NCBI RefSeq assembly: GCF_003932715.1
Contig: NZ_CP020700.1
Span: 3,122,501-3,186,500, forward strand
Origin: Streptomyces tsukubensis
Lineage (GTDB): Bacteria > Actinomycetota > Actinomycetes > Streptomycetales > Streptomycetaceae
DNA: 64,000 bases
Reading direction: 5' to 3'
In this document: piece by piece, positions 26,776 through 35,933 of the stretch
Layout: the number at the start of each line of letters is the position of its first letter
How positions within the stretch are numbered: the first letter of the stretch is position 1
Program-made: the position numbers and the translations under genes
Notes under the pieces: model-generated
The model's database searches: none
Told to the model about the DNA's origin: nothing
The model's input: the letters and a program-made list of their open reading frames with translations, nothing else

Positions 26776-27878
26776 CGGAAGCCCTTCTTGACCTCGGAGA
26801 GGTATGCGGAGCCCCGCAGGACCCGCTTGCAGCGGGGGCAGTACTCGGCCCAGTCGCCGAAGTCGAGTTCCAGATCACGCAGGGTGCCGCGGACGGTGTC
26901 GATGGACGGGGTGGTGTCGACGGGCTCCGAGCAGCGGCGGCAGACGAGGACCTCCGCGTCCTGTCGGGCCGTGTACTTGACCAGTTGCATACCGACGGCG
27001 GCCGGCCGCTGGACGATGTGGAAGAACTTGCCGAAGGGGATGTACACCAGCGTCAGCACGACCACGGCCATGTGCAGGACGGCCAGGAACTGGTATCCGC
27101 CGCCGTCGAGGAAAAGCGACGAGAAGGTGAGGAGGAGACCTGTGACGGCGATGACGATCAGGGCGATCAGCGGAACGAGATCGTAGGCGAACCGCTGCCC
27201 GGCGACGGTTCCCCGGTTTCTCGTGCGGCGCCACAGGAAATAGGAGGCGCCCGCGATGACCAGGACGGCGGCGAGGTCGAGGCCGTGGAACATGATCCAG
27301 CCGAAGGCGCTGAGGGCGTTGAAGCCGAGGACCTTGAATCCCCAGATCCGCATCTCGTAGCCGGGTCCGGAACCGCTGGCCGAGGTGAAGGTGAACCAGC
27401 CCCAGGTGAGGGGGAAGGTGATCAGAGCGGCGAGTACGCAGCCCCAGAACATCGACTGGTGGGCGATCCACCGGGCCCGGGAGCGGGCGCCCAGGAACTT
27501 CTGGAAGCCGAGGTAGGTGGCGATCATCCGGGGCACGGCGGTGGGCGCCCGGCGGAAGTTGGCGACCGAGAAGAAGGCGCGCCATCCCTGACGGAAGAGG
27601 CGGTGGGCGCCCGGGGAGGAAATCCAGACGGTGTAGCGGTAGGCCACACCGAAGGCGAGGAAGACCGTGGCGACGGCATAGGGAAGGAGGGCCGAGTCGA
27701 AGTTGTGCAGCATCCTGCTGCCGAGCACGATCGCCAGGATCAGCAGCCCGGAGACGATCGCCCCGACGAGCACGGCACGTGCCGCCACGGACCCGGACGT
27801 CTCGGGCGGGCGGGGGGAGAGGGAGGGGGGAGCCCCCCGGGGAGGTGGGTCGTCGGGAGGCGGCGGCGGGGCGGTCAC
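26772..27878 (-). CDS. NarI-like membrane cytochrome b subunit with rubredoxin-like C-terminus
   Basis: 368 residues from GTG 27876-27878. About five membrane helices follow a Pro-rich N-terminus. Several histidines within helices (IAHQSMFWGC, IMFHGLDLAAVL, AVLHMAVVVLTLVYIPFGKF with KFFHIV) fit heme b ligands, as in NarI or HdrE-type subunits. After the last helix, two cysteine pairs (LVCRRCSEP and EYCPRCKRVL) form zinc- or iron-knuckle motifs. It overlaps the molybdopterin gene by GTGA and is first in the operon, so it should connect the complex to the quinone pool. Exact family name is uncertain. Confidence 0.85.
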   Translation of the reverse strand: MTAPPPPPDDPPPRGAPPSLSPRPPETSGSVAARAVLVGAIVSGLLILAIVLGSRMLHNFDSALLPYAVATVFLAFGVAYRYTVWISSPGAHRLFRQGWRAFFSVANFRRAPTAVPRMIATYLGFQKFLGARSRARWIAHQSMFWGCVLAALITFPLTWGWFTFTSASGSGPGYEMRIWGFKVLGFNALSAFGWIMFHGLDLAAVLVIAGASYFLWRRTRNRGTVAGQRFAYDLVPLIALIVIAVTGLLLTFSSLFLDGGGYQFLAVLHMAVVVLTLVYIPFGKFFHIVQRPAAVGMQLVKYTARQDAEVLVCRRCSEPVDTTPSIDTVRGTLRDLELDFGDWAEYCPRCKRVLRGSAYLSEVKKGFR

Positions 27879-28009
27879 GCGGCCACCGTAGGCAGCACCG
27901 GTGGAATGCGCCCTTTGTGGCAGATTCCTGTCAGGCGGTGGGGTGACGGCTTAGGCCAGTCGGCCCGTGCCCCGGATAGGGAGGGGGCCGGGCGCGGGAA
28001 GGGCCTCGT

Positions 28010-29404
28010 ATGACGATGCCCCCTGCCGGAGACGGCCCCGAAGACAGGTCCGGGTCAGAGGCCGGTGGCGGGGCGGGCCCCGGGTCCGGGTCCGGGTCCG
28101 GGTCCGGTGCCGAGGCCGGGACGGGGTCAGGTGCGGGGGCCGAGCCCGGGGCCCGACCCGGAGCCGAAGCCGGGGCGGGGCCAGGGGCCGAGGCAGGGGC
28201 GGGTGGCGGGGAGTCCGGGGTGCTGCCAGGGCACGGGGTTGCGCCCTGGCGGCGCATGCTCCCCCGCCGTACCGACGAGCCGCACCGTGCCGCGACCCCG
28301 CTGGAGCTGTTCTTCGACCTCTGCTTCGTCGTGGCCGTGGCGCAGGCGGGCGTGCAGCTCGTGCACGCGGTCGCCGAGGGGCATATCGCGCAGGGCGTCG
28401 CCGGGTACGGGTTCGTCTTCTTCGGGGTGTGGTGGGCGTGGATGAACTTCACCTGGTTCGCCTCCGCCTACGACTGCGACGACGTGCCGTACCGGATCGC
28501 GACGCTGGTGCAGATCGCCGGGGTGCTGGTCTACGCGGCGGGGGTCCCGCGGGCGTTCGACGCGAACGACTGGAGCATCGCGGTCGCCGGGTATCTGATC
28601 ATGCGGCTCGCGCTGACGACGCAGTGGCTGCGGGCCGCGGCTTCGGAGACCGGCGAGGCACGGCGTACGGCGCTGCGGTACGCCGGGGGGATCGCGCTCT
28701 GCCAGCTGGCGTGGGTGGCGCTGCTGTTCGCGCCGGACGACACCAAGCGGTGGCTGTTCCTGGTGGTGATCGCGGGCGAGCTGGCGGTGCCGCTGTTCGC
28801 GGAGTTCCGGCACCGGACGCCGTGGCATCCGCACCACATCGCGGAGCGGTACGGGCTGTTCACGCTGATCGTGCTCGGGGAGACGATGTCGGCGAGCACG
28901 ATCGCCGTCCAGTCGGCGCTGGACGAGCACAAGGCGGTGGCCGAGCTGCTGCCGCTGGCGGCCGGGGGCCTGCTGATCATCTTCTCTGCCTGGTGGATCT
29001 ACTTCGCGGTCCCGGAGCACGAGCATCTGACGTCCAACCGGCGGGCGATTCCGTGGGGCTACGGCCATGTGCTGGTGTTCGGTTCGGCCGCGGCGATCGG
29101 CGCGGGCATGGAGGTGGCCGTGGAGCACGCGGTCGGCCAGGCGCGGGTGTCGGACGCGGCGGCCGCGGCCTCGGTCACCGTGCCGACGGCGGTCTTCCTG
29201 CTGACGGTGTGGCTGCTGCACTCCCGGCATTTCAAGCGGGGTGCGGCACAGCAGTCGGTGCTGCCGCTCGCGGCAGCGGCGGTACTGGGATGCACCTTCG
29301 GCGGTGACTGGGCGGTTCCGGCGGCCGGTCTGGTGGCGGCGGGGGCGGTGGCGGTCGGGGTGGTGCTGTCGGAGCGGACGCGGGGCGCGGCGCTGCCCGC
29401 GTGA
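28010..29404 (+). CDS. LtrA family membrane protein (low temperature requirement protein A)
   Basis: 464 residues, ATG 28010 after GGGAAGGG. The first ~70 residues are Gly/Ala/Glu low complexity encoded by near-perfect GGTCCG repeats. Then PLELFFDLCFVVAVAQAGVQ begins the LtrA domain with about 10-12 membrane helices, including the signature RYGLFTLIVLGETMSASTIA and WWIYFAVPEHEHL. LtrA was described in Listeria as needed for growth at low temperature; the molecular role is not known. A P1 peptidase gene follows after 22 bp on the same strand. Confidence 0.93.
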   Translation: MTMPPAGDGPEDRSGSEAGGGAGPGSGSGSGSGAEAGTGSGAGAEPGARPGAEAGAGPGAEAGAGGGESGVLPGHGVAPWRRMLPRRTDEPHRAATPLELFFDLCFVVAVAQAGVQLVHAVAEGHIAQGVAGYGFVFFGVWWAWMNFTWFASAYDCDDVPYRIATLVQIAGVLVYAAGVPRAFDANDWSIAVAGYLIMRLALTTQWLRAAASETGEARRTALRYAGGIALCQLAWVALLFAPDDTKRWLFLVVIAGELAVPLFAEFRHRTPWHPHHIAERYGLFTLIVLGETMSASTIAVQSALDEHKAVAELLPLAAGGLLIIFSAWWIYFAVPEHEHLTSNRRAIPWGYGHVLVFGSAAAIGAGMEVAVEHAVGQARVSDAAAAASVTVPTAVFLLTVWLLHSRHFKRGAAQQSVLPLAAAAVLGCTFGGDWAVPAAGLVAAGAVAVGVVLSERTRGAALPA

Positions 29405-29426
29405 TCCCGCGTGATACGGAGACCCC

Positions 29427-30527
29427 ATGAGTGATGCGAGTGATGCGACGGGCGTACGGGACGGGCTGACGGATGTGGCCGGGCTGCGGGTGGGCCATGC
29501 GGAGGTACCGGGCCCGGGGGCGTTGAGCGGAACGACGGTGGTGCTGGCGCCGGAGGGGGGTGCGGTGGCGGCGGTGGACGTCCGCGGCGGCGGCCCGGGC
29601 ACGCGGGAGACGGATGCGCTGGACCCCCGCAATCTGGTGCAGCGGGTGGAGGCGGTGGTGCTGACCGGCGGCAGTGCGTTCGGGCTGGACGCGGCGGGCG
29701 GGGTGATGGCGTGGCTGGAGGAGCGGGGGCGGGGGGTGCCGGTGGCGCCGGGCCGGGTGGTGCCCGTGGTTCCGGCGGCCTGTGTGTTCGACCTGGGGCG
29801 CGGCGGGGACTGGGGTGCGCGGCCGGGGGCGGCGACGGGCCGGGCCGCGGTGGAGGCCGCGGAGGCGTCGGGCGAGGGCGCTCCGGTGGCGGAGGGGAAC
29901 GTCGGCGCGGGCCGGGGTGCGGTGGCCGGTGGGCTCAAGGGGGGTGTGGGGACGGCGAGTGCGGTGCTGCGGGGCGCGGGGGCGGACGGTGCGGATGTGA
30001 CGGTGGCGGCGCTGGTGGTGGCGAATGCGGCGGGGTCGGTGGTGGATCCGGCGACGGGGGTGCTGTACGGGCAGTACGTGCACGGGACGGGCGGCGGTGC
30101 GCCGGGGGCCGCCGGTGCGGGGGCGGAGTGGATCCGGTTCCCGGAGCCCGCGGTGCACGCGGCGGCGCTGCGGCGGCTGGAGGAGGCGCGGGAGGCGAGC
30201 GGTCCGCCGCCGTTGAACACGACACTGGCGGTGGTGGCGACGGACGCCGATCTGGTACGGGCGCAGGCGCACAAGCTTGCGGGTACGGCGCACGACGGTA
30301 TCGCGCGCGCCGTACGTCCGGTGCATCTGCTGAACGACGGCGACACGGTGTTCGCGCTCGCCACGGGGGCGGTCGCGCTGCCCGCGGAGAGTCCGCTGGC
30401 GCTGAACGGTGTGCTGGCGGCGGGCGCGGACGTGGTGTCGCGGGCGCTGGTGAAGGCGGTGCTGGCGGCGGAGTCGGTGGCGGGTCCGGGCGGGGTGTAT
30501 CCGGCGTACCGCGATCTCTACCGGTAG
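29427..30527 (+). CDS. P1 family (S58/DmpA-like) peptidase
   Basis: 366 residues from ATG 29427 behind GGAG. N-terminal-nucleophile aminopeptidases of this family self-cleave to alpha and beta chains and remove N-terminal residues or cleave beta-peptides. Visible marks are LTDVAGLRVGHAEV, the glycine loop EAVVLTGGSAFGLDAAGGVM, GNVGAGRGAVAGGLKGGVGT and the predicted cleavage region PPLNTTLAVVATDADL, where a Thr after Asn would be the nucleophile. The protein ends PAYRDLYR. No signal peptide. It is probably co-transcribed with ltrA. Confidence 0.92.
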   Translation: MSDASDATGVRDGLTDVAGLRVGHAEVPGPGALSGTTVVLAPEGGAVAAVDVRGGGPGTRETDALDPRNLVQRVEAVVLTGGSAFGLDAAGGVMAWLEERGRGVPVAPGRVVPVVPAACVFDLGRGGDWGARPGAATGRAAVEAAEASGEGAPVAEGNVGAGRGAVAGGLKGGVGTASAVLRGAGADGADVTVAALVVANAAGSVVDPATGVLYGQYVHGTGGGAPGAAGAGAEWIRFPEPAVHAAALRRLEEAREASGPPPLNTTLAVVATDADLVRAQAHKLAGTAHDGIARAVRPVHLLNDGDTVFALATGAVALPAESPLALNGVLAAGADVVSRALVKAVLAAESVAGPGGVYPAYRDLYR

Positions 30528-30713
30528 CCCCACCGCAGCCGTCGTACGCCCGGCCGAGGACATCAACTGACATGCCAGATATGCACCGTTGACAGCGGGC
30601 GGGAACTTCCCCAAGAGTTCCTACGTTTTCGGTAAGGCTGGACGCGGTGTCGGAAGCAGGGGCTACTTTTAGCAATCAACGTGTTACTTGTGGCGACGGC
30701 CAGGAGACCCACT

Positions 30714-31694
30714 TTGAACGATCCGTACGAGACAACCGAGACGCACCTCGCGCGACTCCTGGGTCGGGCGCTCAACTCCTTCGACCTGCCGGATGCGACG
30801 GTCGAGAGACTGTACTCGGCTCTGGCTCACGCGAGTTCGCTGCACTCTTCGCACCACAGCGCGGATCTGGACCGTGCCACGTACCGTCATGCGTATCTGC
30901 TCGCCGACGGTTCCTCGGTGGTGCTGTGGGAGCTGGTGCACAATTCGGGGCCCGGCAGTTCGGAGCAGCACGAGGTGTACGCGGACGAGTCGGAGGTGCG
31001 GCTGGCCGCTTCCCGGCTGCCGTCGGGCTTTCCCGGTTTCGCGGACCCGGGTCCGGCCGGCCGTCCGGATGCGGGTTTCGGTGCCGTCCGCGGTTCCGGC
31101 AGGGGCGGCGGGCACGGCAGCCCGGGCGCGGGGGCCGTTGGTGCGGGTGCTGCCGGGGCCGAGGCGTCCGGTGGCGAGTACGGCGTACCGGACGCGGCGG
31201 ACCGGGGTGCGCTCGGGCCCGCGGGTCTGGGTTCCGATCCCCTTCAGGGCGGGGATTTCGGTCCCGTCCCCGGTCCGGGGTTCGACAGCGATATCGACCT
31301 GCTCGCCGGGCTGCTGGCGGCGCCGCCCGCCCCGCTTCCCCGGATGTACGTCCCGGACAACTCCGCCGACCACGCCCGCCGGGTGCTGCGCCGCGCGGAG
31401 AATGCGGACGGTCCCGGTCCGGAGACGGCGGAGTTGCTGCGCAGCGCCTTCGCCCACCACATCACCCAGGTCTTCGGCCGTCAGTGCCGGGTCGGTGACC
31501 GGGAGGCCGGGTTCACCCTCTACGAGCATGCGTTTCTGCTGATCGACGGGGCGGAGGTCTCCCTCTGGGAGGTCGAGCACACGGCGACTCCCGACGGCAG
31601 GCATATGTGCGAGGTGTATGTGTCGGAAAGTGATGCGCGAGGGGCGATGGAATCGCGCGGGCGGGGTCGTTCGGTGCCGCGCGCCGGTCTCTGA
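30714..31694 (+). CDS. DUF6227 family protein
   Basis: 326 residues from TTG 30714, 7 bases after AGGAG (30702-30706); the upstream in-frame ATG at 30681 lacks this signal. Two halves with related sequence: residues 15-95 (LARLLGRALNSFDLPDATVE ... HAYLLADGSSVVLWELVHN) and 245-310 (FTLYEHAFLLIDGAEVSLWE). They are linked by a Gly/Asp/Pro-rich stretch. This is a Streptomyces-type DUF6227 protein of unknown function. The duplicated (H-x-YLL-x-DG-x-x-V-x-L-WE) unit suggests an internal duplication. Confidence 0.9.
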   Translation: MNDPYETTETHLARLLGRALNSFDLPDATVERLYSALAHASSLHSSHHSADLDRATYRHAYLLADGSSVVLWELVHNSGPGSSEQHEVYADESEVRLAASRLPSGFPGFADPGPAGRPDAGFGAVRGSGRGGGHGSPGAGAVGAGAAGAEASGGEYGVPDAADRGALGPAGLGSDPLQGGDFGPVPGPGFDSDIDLLAGLLAAPPAPLPRMYVPDNSADHARRVLRRAENADGPGPETAELLRSAFAHHITQVFGRQCRVGDREAGFTLYEHAFLLIDGAEVSLWEVEHTATPDGRHMCEVYVSESDARGAMESRGRGRSVPRAGL

Positions 31695-31731
31695 CAGAGC
31701 TTCCCGCATCCCGTCCCGGTGCAGGCAAGGG

Positions 31732-31767
31732 CCGAGGGCCCCGGGGTGTGTCTCCCGGGGCCCTCGG
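31732..31767. terminator. Bidirectional terminator hairpin
   Basis: CCGAGGGCCCCGGG (31732-31745) pairs perfectly with CCCGGGGCCCTCGG (31754-31767) over an 8-base loop between convergent DUF6227 and MFS genes. Confidence 0.88.
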
Positions 31768-31821
31768 TTCGTTCTGTTGCTGCCAGTGCCCTCAAGGACT
31801 ACTGCCCCGAGGACTGCTGCT

Positions 31822-33474
31822 TCAGGGGGTCAGCGCGGTTTCCCTGACCTTCTCGGTGTTCGCAGCGGCCTGCGGGTCCCCGGCGTTCTCCTCCGCCCCG
31901 GCTCCGGTGGCCGTGTCCCGCGGCTCGCCGGGGAGTTCGCCGCCGCCGCCCTCCAGATGCTGGGCCGGGCGGGCGGGCAGCGCGAACATCAGCAGGAAGA
32001 TCACGCCCAGGACCGCGACGATCCACCACAGCGACCCCTGGAAGGCGTCCGAGAAGGCGGTTCCGGTGGTGCTCGGGGTGAGCCGCTCCTCGTCGATGGC
32101 GCCGAAGAAGACGACGGCGACCAGTCCGAGTCCGAGGGCGGTGCCCATCTGCTGCACGGTGCTGATCAGCCCGGACGCGGATCCGGCGTGCTCGCGCGGT
32201 ACGCCGGACAGGATCGCGTCGGTCAGCGGGGCCACGATCAGGCCCATTCCGGCGCCCATCAGGACCAGCGGGGCGATCATCTGCCAGGTGGTGATGGCGG
32301 TGCCGTAGCGGTCGGCCTCCCAGATGTAGAGCAGAAGTCCGGCGATCATCGTCAGCGCACCGGCCTGGAGGACCTTGCGGCCGTACTTCGGTACCAGCTT
32401 CTGGACCGAGATCCCCGCCGCGACCGAGACGGCTATCGAGAACGGGACGCCCGTCAGCCCGGCGCGCAGCGCGCTCCAGCCCAGACCGGTCTGCATATAG
32501 ATCGTCCAGACCAGGAAGAAGACACCGAGGGCGAGGCCGAAGACGAGCTGGACCGAGATTCCGGCGGCGAAGGACTTGACCGAGAAGAGGGAGAGTTCGA
32601 TCAGCGGTGAGCCGTCCTTGCGGGCCTTGTACCGCTCGTAGGCCACCAGGGCTCCGAAGACCGGCAGGCTGCCGGCCATGCAGACGTAGCCCCAGACGGG
32701 CCAGTCCAGCTCATGGCCGCGGGTCAGCGGATAGACCAGCATCAGCATGGCGGTGGTGACCAGGACGACGCCGACGAAGTCGAGCCGGAGCGCCTTCGGT
32801 GCCTTGGACTCGGTGATGTACTTGCGGCCCAGGATCAGCCCGGCGATGCCGACGGGCAGGTTGATCAGGAAGATCGGGCGCCATTCGAGGCCGAAGAGGT
32901 TCCACTGGGTGAGCAGGGCGCCGAGGAGCGGTCCGGAGACCGCGCCGAGTCCGACGATGGCGCCGAAGAGTCCGAAGACCTTGCCGCGTTCATGGGCCGG
33001 GAAGGTGGCGTGGACGATGGAGAGCACCTGGGGGACCATCAGGGCCGCCATGGCGCCCTGGAACAGCCGGGCCGCGATGAGCATCTCCGGGTTGGCGGCC
33101 AGACCGCAGAGCGCGGAGGCGACGGTGAATCCGCTGATGCCGATGAGGAAGAGGCGCTTGCGGCCGTAGATGTCGCCGAGCCGACCGCCCGTGATCAGAC
33201 CGGCCGCGAAGGCCAGAGCGTATCCGGCGGTGATCCACTGGATGGCGCCGAAGGACGCGTCGATGGTCCGCTCGATGCTGGGGATCGCGATATTGACGAT
33301 GGTGACATCGACGAGGTCCATGAACGCGGCCGTCATGATCACGGCGAGGGCGATCCAGCGGCGCCGGTCGGCCTCTCCTCCGGCGGCGTTCTCACCGGCG
33401 GTGGGACCGGAGAGGCCGTCGGACTCGTCGGCCGGGGACTCCGGTGCACTGCTCTGGGCTGGCTTTGAGGTCAT
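31822..33474 (-). CDS. DHA2-type MFS exporter
   Basis: 550 residues from ATG 33472-33474 (MTSKPAQSSAPES). About 14 membrane helices with motif A GGRLGDIYGRKRLFLIGISG, motif D1 DLVDVTIVNIAIPSIERTI and motif C-like GAIVGLGAVSGPLLGALL point to proton-coupled drug/metabolite export of the EmrB/QacA type. The C-terminus is a hydrophilic tail. The WYL regulator is transcribed divergently with a perfect palindrome between them, so the pair is probably autoregulated and drug- or metabolite-responsive. Substrate unknown. Confidence 0.93.
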   Translation of the reverse strand: MTSKPAQSSAPESPADESDGLSGPTAGENAAGGEADRRRWIALAVIMTAAFMDLVDVTIVNIAIPSIERTIDASFGAIQWITAGYALAFAAGLITGGRLGDIYGRKRLFLIGISGFTVASALCGLAANPEMLIAARLFQGAMAALMVPQVLSIVHATFPAHERGKVFGLFGAIVGLGAVSGPLLGALLTQWNLFGLEWRPIFLINLPVGIAGLILGRKYITESKAPKALRLDFVGVVLVTTAMLMLVYPLTRGHELDWPVWGYVCMAGSLPVFGALVAYERYKARKDGSPLIELSLFSVKSFAAGISVQLVFGLALGVFFLVWTIYMQTGLGWSALRAGLTGVPFSIAVSVAAGISVQKLVPKYGRKVLQAGALTMIAGLLLYIWEADRYGTAITTWQMIAPLVLMGAGMGLIVAPLTDAILSGVPREHAGSASGLISTVQQMGTALGLGLVAVVFFGAIDEERLTPSTTGTAFSDAFQGSLWWIVAVLGVIFLLMFALPARPAQHLEGGGGELPGEPRDTATGAGAEENAGDPQAAANTEKVRETALTP

Positions 33475-33493
33475 GTAAGGACAGTAGGAGGCC

Positions 33494-33516
33494 ACTAGGA
33501 CAAAAGCAGTCCTAGT
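33494..33516. promoter_or_regulatory. Palindromic operator between WYL regulator and MFS exporter
   Basis: ACTAGGAC (33494-33501), 7 bases, GTCCTAGT (33509-33516): a perfect 8-bp inverted repeat in the 61-bp space between divergent start codons. Likely binding site of the WYL regulator. Confidence 0.65.
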
Positions 33517-33535
33517 TGGGGTCATCCTGGGAAAC

Positions 33536-34501
33536 ATGACGGACACTCCAGTACGCCTGTTGAATCTTCTCTCCCTCCTCCAGACGCCGCGCGAGTGGCC
33601 GGGCAGCGAGCTGGCCGACCGGCTCTCGGTGAGCACCCGGACCATCCGCCGGGATATCGACCGGCTGCGGGATCTGGGCTATCCGGTGGAGGCCACGAAG
33701 GGTGCGGTCGGTGGATACCGGCTGGTCGCGGGGGCGGCGATGCCTCCGCTGCTGCTCGACGACGAGGAGGCGGTGGCGATCGCGGTGGGGCTGCGGGCGG
33801 GGGCGGGGCATGCCATCGAGGGCGTCGAGGAGGCGTCCGTACGGGCTCTGGCCAAGCTGGAGCAGGTGCTGCCGAACCGGCTGCGGCACCGGGTGTCGGC
33901 CCTGCAGAACGCGACGATCCCGCTGGTCCGCGGCGACGGGGCGACGATCGACCCGCGGACGCTGACCGTGATCGCGGGTGCGGTGAGCGGGCGGGAGAAG
34001 CTGCGCTTCGGCTATCGCGCCGGGGACGGTGCGGAGACGAAGCGGCTGGTGGAGCCGTATCGGCTGGTGTCGACCGGGTGGCGCTGGTATCTGGTGGCGT
34101 ACGACCTGGGCCGGGAGGACTGGCGGACCTTCCGGGTGGACCGGGTGTCGGAGCCGTTTGCGACGGGGGCGCGGTTCGAGGTCCGGGAGCTGCCGATGGG
34201 CAGTGGGGCGGAGTTGCTGAAGGCGACGATGTCGAGGCGGTCGCGGAACGAGTACGACGTGGAGGTGGAGTTCGAGGCACCGGCGGAGTTCGTGGCGGCC
34301 CGGCTGCCGGCGCATCTGGGGGCGCCGGTACCGACCGGGGACACGAGCTGCCGGCTGCGGCACCGCTCCACGGACTCGGTGGAGTGGCTGGCGGTACGGC
34401 TGGCCCTGGTGGACTGCGAGTTCACCGTCCGTGCGCCGGTCGAGCTGGTGGAGTACGCGAGGGATCTCGGCGCCCGTCTGACGCGGTCCACGGCGGTCTG
34501 A
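33536..34501 (+). CDS. HTH-WYL transcriptional regulator
   Basis: 321 residues. Residues 1-60 form a DeoR/HTH_11-type winged helix (LLNLLSLLQTPREWPGSELA, RLSVSTRTIRRDIDRLRDLG), residues 75-140 a helical linker and 145-230 the WYL domain with the defining RWYLVAYDLGREDWRTFRVD. The C-terminal region (DVEVEFEAPAEFVAARLPAH) is the usual WCX extension. WYL domains sense nucleic acids or small ligands. Divergent from the MFS exporter, its likely target, and located next to the palindrome at 33494-33516. Confidence 0.93.
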   Translation: MTDTPVRLLNLLSLLQTPREWPGSELADRLSVSTRTIRRDIDRLRDLGYPVEATKGAVGGYRLVAGAAMPPLLLDDEEAVAIAVGLRAGAGHAIEGVEEASVRALAKLEQVLPNRLRHRVSALQNATIPLVRGDGATIDPRTLTVIAGAVSGREKLRFGYRAGDGAETKRLVEPYRLVSTGWRWYLVAYDLGREDWRTFRVDRVSEPFATGARFEVRELPMGSGAELLKATMSRRSRNEYDVEVEFEAPAEFVAARLPAHLGAPVPTGDTSCRLRHRSTDSVEWLAVRLALVDCEFTVRAPVELVEYARDLGARLTRSTAV

Positions 34502-34735
34502 GGGGAAGCCCGCGCCGGGACGGTACGCCGACGGGCCCGCGCGGCACGGCACGGCGCGGGCACGACACGGCGCGGCGCGGGAAAGCGCAGGCACGGAAAG
34601 CGCAGACGCGGGAAAGGACCGGCACAGCACGACACAGCACGGACCGGCGCCGGCAAGCACCGGCGGGCGCGGACAGGACCCGTGGGGACCCGCGCAGGGA
34701 AGGACCCCGAGGCCGGGGGGAGGGCCTCGGGGTCC
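34502..34735. terminator. Noncoding low-complexity stretch ending in a strong terminator
   Basis: Between the WYL gene and hrdD (34502-34870) I see no gene. 34520-34690 is made of loose GCACGGCACGGCG-like and AAAGCGCAGGCACGG-like repeats. At 34702-34714 GGACCCCGAGGCC pairs perfectly with GGCCTCGGGGTCC at 34723-34735 over an 8-base loop: a 13-bp bidirectional terminator for the convergent WYL and hrdD genes. Confidence 0.82.
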
Positions 34736-34870
34736 GCTCGGTGGGGGCCTGTTCGGCCCCGGGTGGCGGGGTCCCGCCCACGGGACGCGCCGCCGGTCGG
34801 GCGTTGGTACGGGCGGTGGTACGGCGTCCGGATGACCGGCCGCCGCCCCGGTCCGCTACGCCGGTACGGC

Positions 34871-35872
34871 CTACGCCGCCTCGTCGAAGCCCGTGTCCCG
34901 CGCCATGCGCTTCAGCTCCACCAGCGCGTGCTTTTCGATCTGGCGGATGCGCTCCCGCGTCAGGCCGTGCTCCTTGCCGACCTCGGTCAGGGTGCGCTCC
35001 CGGCCGTCGACGATTCCGTACCGCATCCGGATGATGGAGGCGGTGCGCTGGTCGAGCTGTCCGATCAGATCGTCGAGGCCTTCGCTGCGCAGCAGCGTCA
35101 GCACGGACTGCTCCGGCGAGATCGCGGAGGTGTCCTCCAGCAGATCACCGAACTGGGTCTCCCCGGCGTCGTCCACGGCCATGTTCAGGCTGACGGGGTC
35201 GCGGGCCCAGTCCAGGACGTCGGTGACGCGCTCGGGGGTGGACCCCAGCTCCTGCGCGATCTCGGCGGCCTCGGGCTCCCGGCCCTTCTCCCGGTTGAAT
35301 TCGCGCTGCACCCGGCGGATCCGGCCCAGCTCCTCCACCAGGTGGACGGGGAGCCGGATGGTGCGCGACTGGTCGGCTATGGAGCGGGTGATGGCCTGGC
35401 GGATCCACCACGTCGCATAGGTGGAGAACTTGAAGCCCTTCGCGTAGTCGAACTTCTCGACCGCGCGGACCAGGCCCGCGTTCCCCTCCTGGATGAGGTC
35501 GAGCAGCGGCAGTCCGCTGCGCGGATAGCGGCGGGCGACGGCGACGACCAGCCGGAGATTGGAGCGGATGAACTCGTCCTTCGCCCGCTCGCCCGCGGCG
35601 GCCAGCGCCTCCAGCTCCTCGCGCCCGGCTCCGCCCGCCTCGCCCTCCACCTCGCCGTCGAGGATCTGCCGGGCGTAGACCCCGGCCTCGATGGTCTGGG
35701 ACAGCTCGACTTCGCGGGCCGCGTCGAGCAGCGGCGTACGCGCGATTTCGTCGAGATACATGCCGACCAGGTCGCGGTCGGCGATTTCTCCGCCGGAGGC
35801 GCGAGCGCTGCTGGCCCGGCCAGTGGTCCCCTTGGTCTCGGACTGGCGACGGGCGACGGCACGGGTGGCCAT
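34871..35872 (-). CDS. hrdD: RNA polymerase principal-like sigma factor HrdD
   Basis: 333 residues from ATG 35870-35872 behind AAGGGAG. It is a group 2 sigma-70 factor: region 1.2/2.1 GEIADRDLVGMYLDEIARTP, region 2.2-2.4 RRYPRSGLPLLDLIQEGNAG and FSTYATWWIRQAITRSIADQ, region 3 REFNREKGREPEAAEIAQEL, and region 4 RERTLTEVGKEHGLTRERIR. The start MATRAVARRQSETKG matches Streptomyces HrdD, and there is no long N-terminal HrdB extension. HrdD is dispensable in S. coelicolor and under SigR control there; a consensus SigR promoter lies upstream here. Transcribed convergently with the WYL gene. Confidence 0.93.
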   Translation of the reverse strand: MATRAVARRQSETKGTTGRASSARASGGEIADRDLVGMYLDEIARTPLLDAAREVELSQTIEAGVYARQILDGEVEGEAGGAGREELEALAAAGERAKDEFIRSNLRLVVAVARRYPRSGLPLLDLIQEGNAGLVRAVEKFDYAKGFKFSTYATWWIRQAITRSIADQSRTIRLPVHLVEELGRIRRVQREFNREKGREPEAAEIAQELGSTPERVTDVLDWARDPVSLNMAVDDAGETQFGDLLEDTSAISPEQSVLTLLRSEGLDDLIGQLDQRTASIIRMRYGIVDGRERTLTEVGKEHGLTRERIRQIEKHALVELKRMARDTGFDEAA

Positions 35873-35933
35873 GCGAGCTCCCTTGCTGAGTAGGTCGCGA
35901 CACCCTTCCGGGTGCCCTGCTTCCGATGGAATC

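Noticed and set aside
24577..27186. 869-codon plus-strand frame
   Set aside because: It is antisense to the molybdopterin oxidoreductase, with no domain and an odd amino-acid make-up.
26712..28013. Long plus-strand frame over the cytochrome b gene
   Set aside because: It is the antisense of a clear cytochrome b gene and has a low-complexity Asp/Gly/Glu composition.
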